Assembly (NCBI GenBank): GCA_016219225.1
Contig: JACRBX010000075.1
Coordinates: 1-55,977 of the forward strand
Origin: Deltaproteobacteria bacterium
Lineage (GTDB): Bacteria; Desulfobacterota; RBG-13-43-22
DNA length: 55,977 nt
Reading direction: 5' to 3'
A program made the position numbers and the translations under genes. The notes under the pieces are model-generated. The model had not been told where the DNA came from. It saw nothing but the letters and a program-made list of their open reading frames with translations, and did not search any database. Below are positions 42,323-50,239 of this stretch, piece by piece. How positions within the stretch are numbered: position 1 is the first letter of the stretch; each line of letters starts with the position of its first letter.

Positions 42323-42478
42323 GTTTCGAGTTTCGGGTTACGGGTTACGGGTTGCGGGTTCAAACCCAACCTTACTTCGACATTCATTATTCGATATTCG
42401 CATTTTCATGCTTTGTGGTGCCTCCATGGGTCATGAAGGCTTAATACGAAAATAACGTAACCCGTAACCCGCAACAAG
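42323..42478. repeat. facing heptamer arrays around a BOX
   Basis: Array GGGTTAC x2 with variants (42321-42364), full BOX (42401-42454, CATTTTCATGCTTTGTGGTG...GAAGGCTTAATACGAAAATA), array CCGTAAC, CCGTAAC, CCGCAAC (about 42455-42475). The two arrays are reverse complements of one another and could pair. The second ends at the AAGG ribosome-binding site of gmd. Confidence 0.8.
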
Positions 42479-42487
42479 GATCATCAA

Positions 42488-43642
42488 ATGAAAAAAGCGC
42501 TTATTACCGGGATAACCGGGCAGGACGGTTCGTATCTTTCAGAATTGCTCTTAAGCAAGGATTACGAGGTCTATGGGTTGATTCGAAGGGCCAGCACCTT
42601 TAACACCGGAAGGATCGACCATATCTATATTGACCCCCATACGGCCCAGGCTAAATTATTTCTCCATTACGGCGACCTGGCCGATTCGGGACAATTGACC
42701 AATTTGATCTATAACATCCAACCCGATGAGATCTACCACCTGGGGGCCCAGAGCCACGTCCGGGTGAGTTTTGATATGCCGGAATACACCGGGGATGTGA
42801 CCGCCCTGGGTACGGCCCGGATTTTGGAATCCATCAGGAGAAGCGGCATCAAGACCAAATTCTACCAGGCCTCTTCTTCCGAAATGTTCGGGGCGGCCCC
42901 TCCCCCGCAAAATGAACAAACCCCTTTTCGCCCTCGAAGCCCTTATGCCGCGGCCAAGGTGTATGCCTACTGGCTGGCGGTTAATTACCGGGAAGGCTAC
43001 GGTCTGTATGCCTGTAACGGGATTTTGTTTAACCACGAATCCCCCAGAAGGGGCGAGACCTTCGTGACCAGGAAGATCACCCGGGCTTTGGCCAATATAT
43101 TGTCGGGCAGACAAAAACGGATTTTTCTGGGCAATCTGGAGGCCAAAAGGGATTGGGGATTTGCCCCGGAATTTGTCGAAATGATGTGGTTGATGCTCCA
43201 GCAAGACAGTCCGGATGATTATGTCATCGGTACCGGGAAGAGCCACTCCATCAGACAGTTCCTGGAAAAGGCCTTTACTTACGCAGGAATTGAACTGGTC
43301 TGGGAAGGCCGGGGCCGGGAAGAAAAGGGGCTGGTCAAAAGTTTTTCATCAACCTGGGAAGGCCTGCTCCATTGCGGTGAGGCGATAATCGAAATCGATC
43401 CCCGATACTTCAGGCCTACGGAGGTCGATTTCCTCCAGGCGGACATTACCAAGGCCCGGCAAAAGCTCCTTTGGGAACCCCGGACCACCTTTGATGAATT
43501 GATCAAGATCATGGTCGATTATGATATGAAGCTGGCAGGGCTTAAACCCATCGGCGAAGGGGAGAAGATTTCGAAATCAAGGAACTTCTCCTATACCAGC
43601 CATGATTTTTCCTTTTTTGAAAAGGTTCGGGAAGGATGTTAA
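42488..43642 (+). CDS. gmd: GDP-mannose 4,6-dehydratase
   Basis: A 384-residue extended SDR enzyme making GDP-4-keto-6-deoxymannose from GDP-mannose for deoxyhexose-containing polysaccharides. [10 protein letters not shown] (8-17) is the NADP-binding motif characteristic of Gmd, SSSEMFG (129-135) carries the Thr/Ser-Glu dyad, and Y153-AAA-K157 is the catalytic pair. [16 protein letters not shown] is a GMD-specific block. The C-terminus is about 20-30 residues longer than usual ([19 protein letters not shown]). No GDP-fucose synthase follows. Start ATG 42488 follows AAGGATC. Confidence 0.93.
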   Translation: MKKALITGITGQDGSYLSELLLSKDYEVYGLIRRASTFNTGRIDHIYIDPHTAQAKLFLHYGDLADSGQLTNLIYNIQPDEIYHLGAQSHVRVSFDMPEYTGDVTALGTARILESIRRSGIKTKFYQASSSEMFGAAPPPQNEQTPFRPRSPYAAAKVYAYWLAVNYREGYGLYACNGILFNHESPRRGETFVTRKITRALANILSGRQKRIFLGNLEAKRDWGFAPEFVEMMWLMLQQDSPDDYVIGTGKSHSIRQFLEKAFTYAGIELVWEGRGREEKGLVKSFSSTWEGLLHCGEAIIEIDPRYFRPTEVDFLQADITKARQKLLWEPRTTFDELIKIMVDYDMKLAGLKPIGEGEKISKSRNFSYTSHDFSFFEKVREGC

Positions 43643-43703
43643 CAAGGAGATCAAAAAGTTGTTTCGCTTCCTTGAATTCAACGTGTTCATTTTCAGAGGA
43701 AAC

Positions 43704-44192
43704 TTACCGCCCGCAATCCCTCGGGTCCCCTTGGATCTTTTCCAGGGCATGGGGAATGACCGGCAGGATTACGGGGAGCATCTCTTCGATAGCCTTAAGG
43801 CTGCCGGGAAGGTTGATAATCAGGGTCTGGCCTCTGATTCCGGCCTTGGCCCGGGAAAGTTGGGAATACGGGGTGTGCTTGAGACCTTCCTGGCGCATGG
43901 CCTCGGCTATGCCCGGGATTTCACGATGCAGGACCCGGCCGGTGGCCTCGGGGGTGATATCTCTCGGGCTCAATCCTGTGCCCCCGGTGGTCAAAATAAG
44001 GTCCAGTTTTTCCCGGTCGCACCAATCCACCAGGGTTTCGACAATCGAAGGGATTTCATCTGGGACCACGGCCGTGATCCGGACCTGATAACAATCGGCA
44101 GCCAGCAAGGTCTGGATCTTCGGTCCCCCCTCATCGGTGCGCAACCCCTGGGAGCCTTTGTCGCTGATGGTCAGGATGCCTGTTTGGATCAA
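43704..44192 (-). CDS. molybdopterin biosynthesis protein MoaB/MogA-like
   Basis: A 162-residue protein of the MoCF-binding fold that adenylates molybdopterin. GILTISDKGSQGLRTDEGGP is the N-terminal block and LILTTGGTGLSPRDITPEAT the MPT-binding loop; GQTLIINLPGSLKAIEEM follows. Length fits MogA/MoaB, which cannot be told apart here. The N-terminus appears complete, so TTG 44192 must be the start, yet the sequence upstream of it is a CAGTAAC-type heptamer array with no Shine-Dalgarno. Molybdenum cofactor genes fit an anaerobe with Mo-dependent redox enzymes, none of which is in the window. Confidence 0.9.
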   Translation of the reverse strand: MIQTGILTISDKGSQGLRTDEGGPKIQTLLAADCYQVRITAVVPDEIPSIVETLVDWCDREKLDLILTTGGTGLSPRDITPEATGRVLHREIPGIAEAMRQEGLKHTPYSQLSRAKAGIRGQTLIINLPGSLKAIEEMLPVILPVIPHALEKIQGDPRDCGR

Positions 44193-44196
44193 GGGT

Positions 44197-44224
44197 TTGT
44201 TACTCGTTACTGGTTACTGGTTAA
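44197..44224. repeat. heptamer array, CTGGTTA type, abutting a start codon
   Basis: TTTGTTA, CTCGTTA, CTGGTTA, CTGGTTA: four 7-bp units that end 4 bp from the TTG start of the MoaB/MogA-like gene, occupying its ribosome-binding-site position. Confidence 0.8.
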
Positions 44225-44240
44225 ATGAAGAATCAAAATC

Positions 44241-44366
44241 TGGATTCCCGCCTGCGCGGGAATGACGGAAATGGACTCTTCCGGACTTTTTAAGAGGTTG
44301 TCAAATAATAGCTTTTCCTTTGGATTTTTGTTTGAAATCCGCATTCCAAAATCCGCAATCCGAAAT
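44241..44366. repeat. half palindromic element and heptamer array
   Basis: CTGGATTCCCGCCTGCGCGG-GAATGACGG then GGACTTTTTAAGAGGTTGTC is one arm of the MITE-like element (44241-44305). GAAATCC, GCATTCC, AAAATCC, GCAATCC, GAAATTT (about 44334-44366) is a 7-bp array that ends at the 3' end of the EF-G-like gene. Confidence 0.75.
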
Positions 44367-44375
44367 TTTTTTCGT

Positions 44376-46457
44376 TTATTCTTCCAGCGCTGCCTTGGCC
44401 TCCTGGATGACCTTCTCGCTCATGTAAGCCGGGATTTCTTCGTAATGGGAGAACTCGGATTGAAAGGAACCCCGGCCCTGGGTCATGGCCGTCAGGTCGG
44501 GGGCATACCTGGCCACTTCAGCCATGGGGACCTGGGCTTGGATGACCTGATAATTCCCCTTGGAATCCACGCCCAAGACCTTTCCCCGGCGGCTGTTCAG
44601 GTCACCGATGACATCTCCCATGCTCTCGTCCGGTACGGTGACGCTAATCTTGACGATGGGTTCCAACAGGATCGGCTGGGCCTGCTGGACCGCTTTCTTA
44701 AAGGCCATGGAGGCCGCGATCTTGAAGGCCATTTCCGAAGAATCGACTTCGTGGGACTTGCCGTCATAAAAGCGGACCTTAAAGTCTACCACCGGATAGC
44801 CGGCCAGGACCCCGCTTTGCATGGATTCAGAGATGCCCTTTTCCACGGCCGGCACAAAATTCCTGGGCACGTTCATACCCACCAGGGCATCCTGAAATTC
44901 AAACCCCTTGCCCCGTTCCAGGGGAAAGACATCGATGTGGACCTCGGCGAATTGACCCCGGCCCCCGGTCTGTTTCTTGTGCCGGTAGACAATCCCCTTG
45001 GCCGGCTGGCGGAAGGTCTCCAGGTAAGGGATCTTGGGGGGTTTCAGGATCACTTCCACCCCGAATTTCCTCTTTAATTTTTCAACGGTCGCTTCCACGT
45101 GGACCTGACCCATGCCCGAGAGGATGATCTCTTTGGTCTGGGAATCCCGGTCCAGGCGTATGGTCGGGTCTTCTTCCATAAGACGGCTTAAAGATGAAAA
45201 GACCTTGTCTTCTTCTCCCTTATTTTTGGCCTCAATTGCATAGGAAATGACCGTAGAGGCCGGGGACGTAAAAGGAAAAAGGATGGGGTCTTTCTCGTCG
45301 GCCAGGGTATCGCCGGTCTCGGTTTCCTTTAATTTGGCCACGGCCAGGATATTACCCGGATACCCGACGGGAATGGGTTTTTGCGTTTTTCCTTCCAGGG
45401 CAAACAATTGTCCGAACCGTTCCTTCACCCCTTTATTGACATTATAGAAACCGGAATCGGCCGTAATTTCGCCGGAAAAAATACGGAAGATGGTCAGCCG
45501 GCCGGCATAAGGATCGGCCAGGGTTTTGAAGGCCAGGGCGGCGAAAGGGGTCTCGATGGAGGGTTCTTTTTTCTTCTCGGCCTTCGTTTTGGGATCCTGA
45601 CCGATTCGAGAGCCCCGATCCAGGGGCGAAGGCAAGGCGCTGTTAATGGCCTCTAAAAGCAGGTCGATCCCCATGTTCTTCAAGGCTGAACCGCAGAATA
45701 TCGGGAAAAGTCCCCCTCGTAAGACCCCTTTCCGCAGGCCTATGGATAACTCTTCGGGGGTCAATTCCTCCCCTTCCAGAAATTTTTCGATCAGAGAGTC
45801 ATCCCCTTCGGCCAGATGTTCTACCAGGCTTTCCCGGTAGGTCTGGATCTCATCGGCCATGTCCGCCGGCAAGGGGACTTCCTTCCCCTCCCCCTGGATA
45901 CCGGCATATTCCAGGGCCTTGTTATTTAAAAGAGAGACTACCCCTTTCAGGGTCTCACCCATACCTATGGGCAGGGTAAAAGGAACGGTTTTGATTTTCA
46001 AGATGGTCTGAATCGAGGTGAGGGTCTTTTGGAAATCGGCCCGCTCCCGGTCCAGCTTATTAATAAAAATCAAACGGGGAATTCCATATTGTTCGGCGGC
46101 CTGCCAGACCCGCTCGGTCTGGACCTTTACTCCGTCAACCGCATCGACCACCACCACCAGGCCGTCCAGGACCTGGAGGCAGGAAAAGGTATCGGCGATG
46201 AAATTCTCATCCCCCGGCGTATCGGCGAAAAAAATCGTGTGTTTCTTCCAATTATAATGCTGGAAAGATGTATTGATGGTCAAATGGCGTTTCAGTTCCT
46301 CGGGTTCAAAATCCAGGACCGATGACCCGTCATCCACCCGGCCCAGGCGATCAATGGTCTTGGTAGTATATAAAACGGCTTCCCCCAGGGAGGTTTTTCC
46401 AGCCCCGCTGTGGGCCACCAGACCAATGGTTCTGACTTTTTCAAGATTTTTTTCCAT
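44376..46457 (-). CDS. elongation factor G-like GTPase with altered G motifs
   Basis: A 693-residue translational GTPase with the five-domain EF-G layout. The G1 motif is AHSGAGKTSL (usually AHIDAGKTT), the switch I block is KRHLTINTS (usually RGITI), G3 is DTPGDENF where canonical EF-G has DTPGHVDF, and G4 is NKLDRE. The His of DTPGH, which positions the hydrolytic water, is replaced by Asp. These variants mark the EF-G-like paralogue group rather than the housekeeping fusA, which is normally beside tufA and ribosomal genes; none is here. Domain IV to V (RHKKQTGGRGQFAEV, DSKGNYQVIQAQVPMAE) is intact, so ribosome binding is plausible. Start ATG behind AAAGGATGAG. Confidence 0.9.
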   Translation of the reverse strand: MEKNLEKVRTIGLVAHSGAGKTSLGEAVLYTTKTIDRLGRVDDGSSVLDFEPEELKRHLTINTSFQHYNWKKHTIFFADTPGDENFIADTFSCLQVLDGLVVVVDAVDGVKVQTERVWQAAEQYGIPRLIFINKLDRERADFQKTLTSIQTILKIKTVPFTLPIGMGETLKGVVSLLNNKALEYAGIQGEGKEVPLPADMADEIQTYRESLVEHLAEGDDSLIEKFLEGEELTPEELSIGLRKGVLRGGLFPIFCGSALKNMGIDLLLEAINSALPSPLDRGSRIGQDPKTKAEKKKEPSIETPFAALAFKTLADPYAGRLTIFRIFSGEITADSGFYNVNKGVKERFGQLFALEGKTQKPIPVGYPGNILAVAKLKETETGDTLADEKDPILFPFTSPASTVISYAIEAKNKGEEDKVFSSLSRLMEEDPTIRLDRDSQTKEIILSGMGQVHVEATVEKLKRKFGVEVILKPPKIPYLETFRQPAKGIVYRHKKQTGGRGQFAEVHIDVFPLERGKGFEFQDALVGMNVPRNFVPAVEKGISESMQSGVLAGYPVVDFKVRFYDGKSHEVDSSEMAFKIAASMAFKKAVQQAQPILLEPIVKISVTVPDESMGDVIGDLNSRRGKVLGVDSKGNYQVIQAQVPMAEVARYAPDLTAMTQGRGSFQSEFSHYEEIPAYMSEKVIQEAKAALEE

Positions 46458-46485
46458 GCCTCATCCTTTCCCTATACTCATAAAT

Positions 46486-46596
46486 GGTGCCTTTAACACG
46501 AAAATAAAGTTCTGGGTTAAGAGTTCGGAGTGCGGAGAAACCCATTTTCATGTTTCGTGGCGCCCCCTGGGGGGCATGAGGGTTTAATATCTTAAT
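46486..46596. repeat. truncated and complete BOX copies
   Basis: TGGTGCCTTTAACACGAAAA (46486-46505) is a BOX lacking its left half, upstream of the EF-G-like start. A full BOX follows at about 46543-46596 (CATTTTCATGTTTCGTGGCG...GGGGCATGAGGGTTTAATA). Confidence 0.75.
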
Positions 46597-46680
46597 AAGT
46601 CAACAAAAGTCAAGAAATTTAACTTCACTACATAATTCCTTGACGGGCCGGTGATTTCTCAGGTAATACTGGATACTTGA

Positions 46681-46744
46681 TTTCGGTTTTCGGATTGCGG
46701 ATTTCTCCACCATCCCGCAACGAACAACGAGCAACGAGTAACTA
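46681..46744. repeat. two heptamer arrays abutting the dctB-like start
   Basis: TTTCGGT, TTTCGGA, TTGCGGA (46681-46704) and GCAACGA, ACAACGA, GCAACGA, GTAACTA (46717-46744). The second ends at the TTG start at 46745, leaving no space for an ordinary Shine-Dalgarno. Confidence 0.75.
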
Positions 46745-48652
46745 TTGAGACTTCGCCAAGTTAGAGAAAAATTCTCACCCTGGACCGGGCCCGTCAAGGG
46801 ACGGATGGTCTCAGGATTGCTGCTGCTTACCCTGCTTTCGTTTGGTGTCTATCTGGCCTATATCTGGAGTGAACGGGCCGGCATCCGTAATTTACGCCAG
46901 AACGCCGAGCATCGGCTTGATATTTATGTCGGCAGTCTGTTGAGCGAGCTACGCCGCTATGATTACCTGCCCAAGGTATTGCGGTTGAACAACAAAGTGG
47001 TCGATCTCCTGCTCCATCCGGATGATCCCAGGCAGGTGGCCACGGCCAACCATTACCTGGAAGAGCTTAATCGGGAAGCAAAATCTTTAGCGATTTACAT
47101 CATGGACCGCCAGGGTCTCACCCTGGCCTCCAGCAACTGGAACCAGCCCTTGAGCTTCGTGGCCAAGAACTATGCCTTCCGCCCTTATTTCCAGGATGCC
47201 CGGCACGGGTCGACCGGACGCTTTTACGGCATCGGCACGGTCAGTAATGAGCCGGGCTATTATCTGGCCCACGGTATCTTCCACGCCGGAAGACTGATCG
47301 GCGTGGCTGCTTTGAAGGTCAGCCTCGATAAGCTCGGTGAGTCCTGGAGCGGCGGGGGTGAGGCCGTTCTGGTGGTCGATGAAAACAGCGTAGTCTTTCT
47401 CACTTCAGTACCGGATTGGAAATTCAAAACCCTGAATCCGCTTTCGGAAGAAACCAGAAAAAAACTGGCCAGGACCAGACAATACTGGGGAATCGGTTCA
47501 TTGGATCCGATTGGATTTAAAGAGGATGATCGTCTTTCTAAAAATGCCCGCCTGATAACCATTACCAAAGCCCTTCAGAACAAAGTGATGCAGTCCCTGT
47601 TGGAGCCCTATGTCCTGGCCACCAGCAGGTCTGTTCCGGAAACCGGCTGGCAACTCATCACCTTGTCCAACATGGCACCCGTCAAGGTGCTGGCCCGCAA
47701 TACCGCTTTTGCCACCGGTCTGGCTTTGGGATTCCTGATGATCCTGGCCCTGTATCTGCAACAACGCCGACGGGCCATCGCCCAGAATATTGCGGCCAAG
47801 GAGGCCTTGCAGCGTGCCCATGATGAACTTGAACTCAAGGTCATTGAGCGCACCGCCGACCTGAGCACGGCCAACATCCATCTGCAGGAGGAAATCAATA
47901 AACGGAAGCATGCCGAACAGGTCCTCAAAGACGCCATGGAAGAACTGGTTCAAGCCGGGAAGATGGCCGCTCTGGGTCAGATGGCCAGTGGTATCACCCA
48001 TGAATTAAATCAGCCTCTGGCGGCCTTGCGGACCCTTTCCGATAATGCCGTGGTCTTGCTGCAACGGGGTCGTGTTTCCGATGTGGAGGCCAATCTGGAA
48101 ATCATTTGCCAATTGACCGAACGGATGGGAAAAATCACCGGACAACTAAAATCTTTTGCCCGAAAATCACCGGCCCACCCCAGGCCGGTTTCCGTAGCCC
48201 GGGTGATTTCCGAGACCATAGCCCTGATGGAACAACGTATTCATAAAGAGGGCGTTGTTCTGGAGCGGGATATTTCCCCACCTGAGGTGTGGGCGCTCTG
48301 CGACGGAAACCGCTTGGCCCAGGTCCTGGTGAACCTTTTGAGCAACGCCCTGGATGCCATGGCCGCTGTGCCGGAACGCCGGCTGAAGATCGACGTCTCC
48401 CAAATGGCTGAAAGGGTATTCATCGGGGTCCGGGACAGCGGAACCGGTATTCCCGATAGCGTAATGCCTCATCTCTTCGAACCTTTTTTCACTACCAAAG
48501 AACAGGGTGCGGGGCTGGGGTTGGGTCTGGCCATTTCAACGGGTATCCTGCGTGATTTCGGCGGTGTGCTGAAGGCCCGGAATCATAGTGAGGGCGGTGC
48601 CGAATTTCAGATCGAACTTCGGGCAGCCGATACGGAGGGGTCTTATGTTTGA
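46745..48652 (+). CDS. dctB: DctB-type C4-dicarboxylate-like sensor histidine kinase
   Basis: A 635-residue membrane kinase. A helix at about 21-40 (MVSGLLLLTLLSFGVYLAYI) precedes a periplasmic double-Cache domain (about 45-320) with SLLSELRRYDYLPKVL and NYAFRPYFQDARHG, typical of DctB. The second helix (FATGLALGFLMILALYL) is followed by a coiled coil, HisKA with GITHELNQPLAAL and an HATPase with NLLSNALDAM, DSGTGIP and GLGLGLAIS. TTG 46745 directly follows a heptamer array; ATG 46805 with AAGGGA upstream is an alternative that removes 20 residues. The stop overlaps the dctD start by 8 bp. The nearby target may be the second Liv cluster instead of a TRAP transporter. Confidence 0.85.
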   Translation: MRLRQVREKFSPWTGPVKGRMVSGLLLLTLLSFGVYLAYIWSERAGIRNLRQNAEHRLDIYVGSLLSELRRYDYLPKVLRLNNKVVDLLLHPDDPRQVATANHYLEELNREAKSLAIYIMDRQGLTLASSNWNQPLSFVAKNYAFRPYFQDARHGSTGRFYGIGTVSNEPGYYLAHGIFHAGRLIGVAALKVSLDKLGESWSGGGEAVLVVDENSVVFLTSVPDWKFKTLNPLSEETRKKLARTRQYWGIGSLDPIGFKEDDRLSKNARLITITKALQNKVMQSLLEPYVLATSRSVPETGWQLITLSNMAPVKVLARNTAFATGLALGFLMILALYLQQRRRAIAQNIAAKEALQRAHDELELKVIERTADLSTANIHLQEEINKRKHAEQVLKDAMEELVQAGKMAALGQMASGITHELNQPLAALRTLSDNAVVLLQRGRVSDVEANLEIICQLTERMGKITGQLKSFARKSPAHPRPVSVARVISETIALMEQRIHKEGVVLERDISPPEVWALCDGNRLAQVLVNLLSNALDAMAAVPERRLKIDVSQMAERVFIGVRDSGTGIPDSVMPHLFEPFFTTKEQGAGLGLGLAISTGILRDFGGVLKARNHSEGGAEFQIELRAADTEGSYV

Positions 48653-49994
48653 GGGGCTCAAGGTGCTTTTTGTTGAGGATGATCCGGCCGTACGTCTGGG
48701 CAGCCAACAGGCCTTACAGTTGGCCGGTCTTGAGGTGCAGGCCTATGACTCGGCTGAACAGGTGCGAAAGCATATCGTGCCCGATTTTGCCGGCGTCCTG
48801 GTGAGCGACGTCAAACTGCCGGGGATGGACGGCCTGGGACTGCTGCGCCACGCTAAAACGATCGATCCAAACCTGCCGGTAATCCTGGTCACCGGCCATG
48901 GCGACATCTCCATGGCCGTCCAGGCCATACGGGAAGGGGCTTACGACTTTATTGAAAAACCCTTCTCTTCGGAACACCTGAGCGAGGTAGTCAAAAGGGC
49001 ACTGGATAAACGCAAGCTGACCCTGGAAGTCCTGTCCCTGCGTCGTAAGCTGGAAAACCGGCAGGGTATCGGGTCCAAGATCCTTGGGTACTCACCGGCC
49101 ATTGAGAGTTTACGCCGGACGATCCTGGACCTTTCTGACACCGATGTCGATGTCTTGATTCTGGGTGAAACCGGAACGGGGAAAGAATTGGTGGCCCGTT
49201 GTCTGCACGAACATGGGAGCCGGCAGCAGAATAATTTTGTGGCCATCAATTGTGGCGGAATGCCGGAGACTTTATTTGAAAGCGAGGTTTTCGGCTACGA
49301 AGCCGGGGCCTTCACCGGGGCCTTGAAACGGCGTATCGGCAAGATCGAACACGCCGGCGCCGGCACCTTATTTCTCGATGAAATCGAGTCCATGCCCCTT
49401 TCCTTACAGAGCAAGTTGCTGCGGACCCTGCAGGAGCGGCAATTCGAACGCCTGGGTTCCAATGAGCTTATCCCCATGAACTGTCGCGTCCTGACGGCTT
49501 CGGCCTGTAAGGACCTCCGGGAATTATGTTCCCAACAACGCTTTCGTATCGACCTTTTCTATCGTCTGAGCGTCCTGGAACTGACCATCCCGCCGCTCAG
49601 GGAACGGCGGGAGGATATTCCCCTGCTGTTCGAACATTTTGTCATGGAAGCGGCCCAGCGCTATAACCGTGAGGCCCCGGCCCTTTCGAAACCACAATTA
49701 AACCGGATGTTGGCCTATGACTGGCCGGGCAATGTCCGGGAACTGCGCAATATCGCCGCCCGATTCGTCCTCGGCATGCAAAGCAGTGTAATCGGTTCGC
49801 TGCAAGCCTCAAAAACCGGACCCCGTTCCCTGGGAGAACAGGTGGATCTGTTCGAACGCCATCTTATCGAAGAGGCGCTCCGGAGCCACTCGGGACGGGC
49901 ATCGGCGGCCAGCGAAGCCCTGGGGCTGCCGAAGCAGACGCTTTACGACAAGATGAGGCGCTTCGGATTATCGACCGACGATTTTAAGGGGTAA
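48645..49994 (+). CDS. dctD: DctD-type sigma54-dependent response regulator
   Basis: A 449-residue NtrC-family regulator. Receiver domain 1-120 with acidic pocket E11-D12-D13 and phospho-acceptor Asp55 (SDVKLPGMDG). The AAA+ domain has Walker A GETGTGKE, GAFTGA (EAGAFTGALKR), which contacts sigma54, Walker B TLFLDEIES and the R-finger region. The Fis-type HTH at the C-terminus is ASEALGLPKQTLYDKMRRFGL. ATG 48645 with GGAGGGG upstream is preferred; the longer frame from 48588 overlaps dctB. I found no clear -24/-12 element upstream of the adjacent Liv cluster, so its target is not visible here. Confidence 0.92.
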   Translation: MFEGLKVLFVEDDPAVRLGSQQALQLAGLEVQAYDSAEQVRKHIVPDFAGVLVSDVKLPGMDGLGLLRHAKTIDPNLPVILVTGHGDISMAVQAIREGAYDFIEKPFSSEHLSEVVKRALDKRKLTLEVLSLRRKLENRQGIGSKILGYSPAIESLRRTILDLSDTDVDVLILGETGTGKELVARCLHEHGSRQQNNFVAINCGGMPETLFESEVFGYEAGAFTGALKRRIGKIEHAGAGTLFLDEIESMPLSLQSKLLRTLQERQFERLGSNELIPMNCRVLTASACKDLRELCSQQRFRIDLFYRLSVLELTIPPLRERREDIPLLFEHFVMEAAQRYNREAPALSKPQLNRMLAYDWPGNVRELRNIAARFVLGMQSSVIGSLQASKTGPRSLGEQVDLFERHLIEEALRSHSGRASAASEALGLPKQTLYDKMRRFGLSTDDFKG

Positions 49995-50117
49995 AATTAA
50001 ATTTGGACGCCGATTTTCGCCGATCGCCGCCGAAAACTAATCTTTATATTCAAAATCTTGGTAATCTGCACGATCGGCGAAAATCTGCCGATCCGAGTCG
50101 ATCTGCGTCCAAAAAGG
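49995..50117. repeat. dispersed repeat C, long copy with internal palindrome
   Basis: TTTGGACGCCGATTTTCGCC, CAAAATCTTGGTAATCTGC, then an extra GATCGGC/GCCGATC palindrome not in the other copy, then GATCTGCGTCCAAAAAGG. It begins directly after the dctD stop codon. The sister copy is at 26495-26588. Confidence 0.75.
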
Positions 50118-50150
50118 CCTCCGGGTGCCGCCTGAAATCAGGATTTTTTA

Positions 50151-50180
50151 TTGACATTCACCAAGTTACCAAAGTATTAT
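50151..50180 (+). promoter_or_regulatory. sigma70-type promoter of the second Liv cluster
   Basis: TTGACA (50151-50156), an 18-bp spacer and TATTAT (50175-50180), about 60 bp upstream of the binding-protein start. The -35 is perfect; the -10 matches five of six. Confidence 0.55.
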
Positions 50181-50239
50181 TACATAATTGTTCATTCATC
50201 ATACTTCGTTTTTTGAAATCTTAAACAAAGGAGGGTGTT

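Noticed and set aside
49995-50239. sigma54 (-24/-12) promoter upstream of the second Liv cluster
   Set aside because: No TGGCAC-N5-TTGC-like element could be found; a good TTGACA-18-TATTAT pair is present instead.
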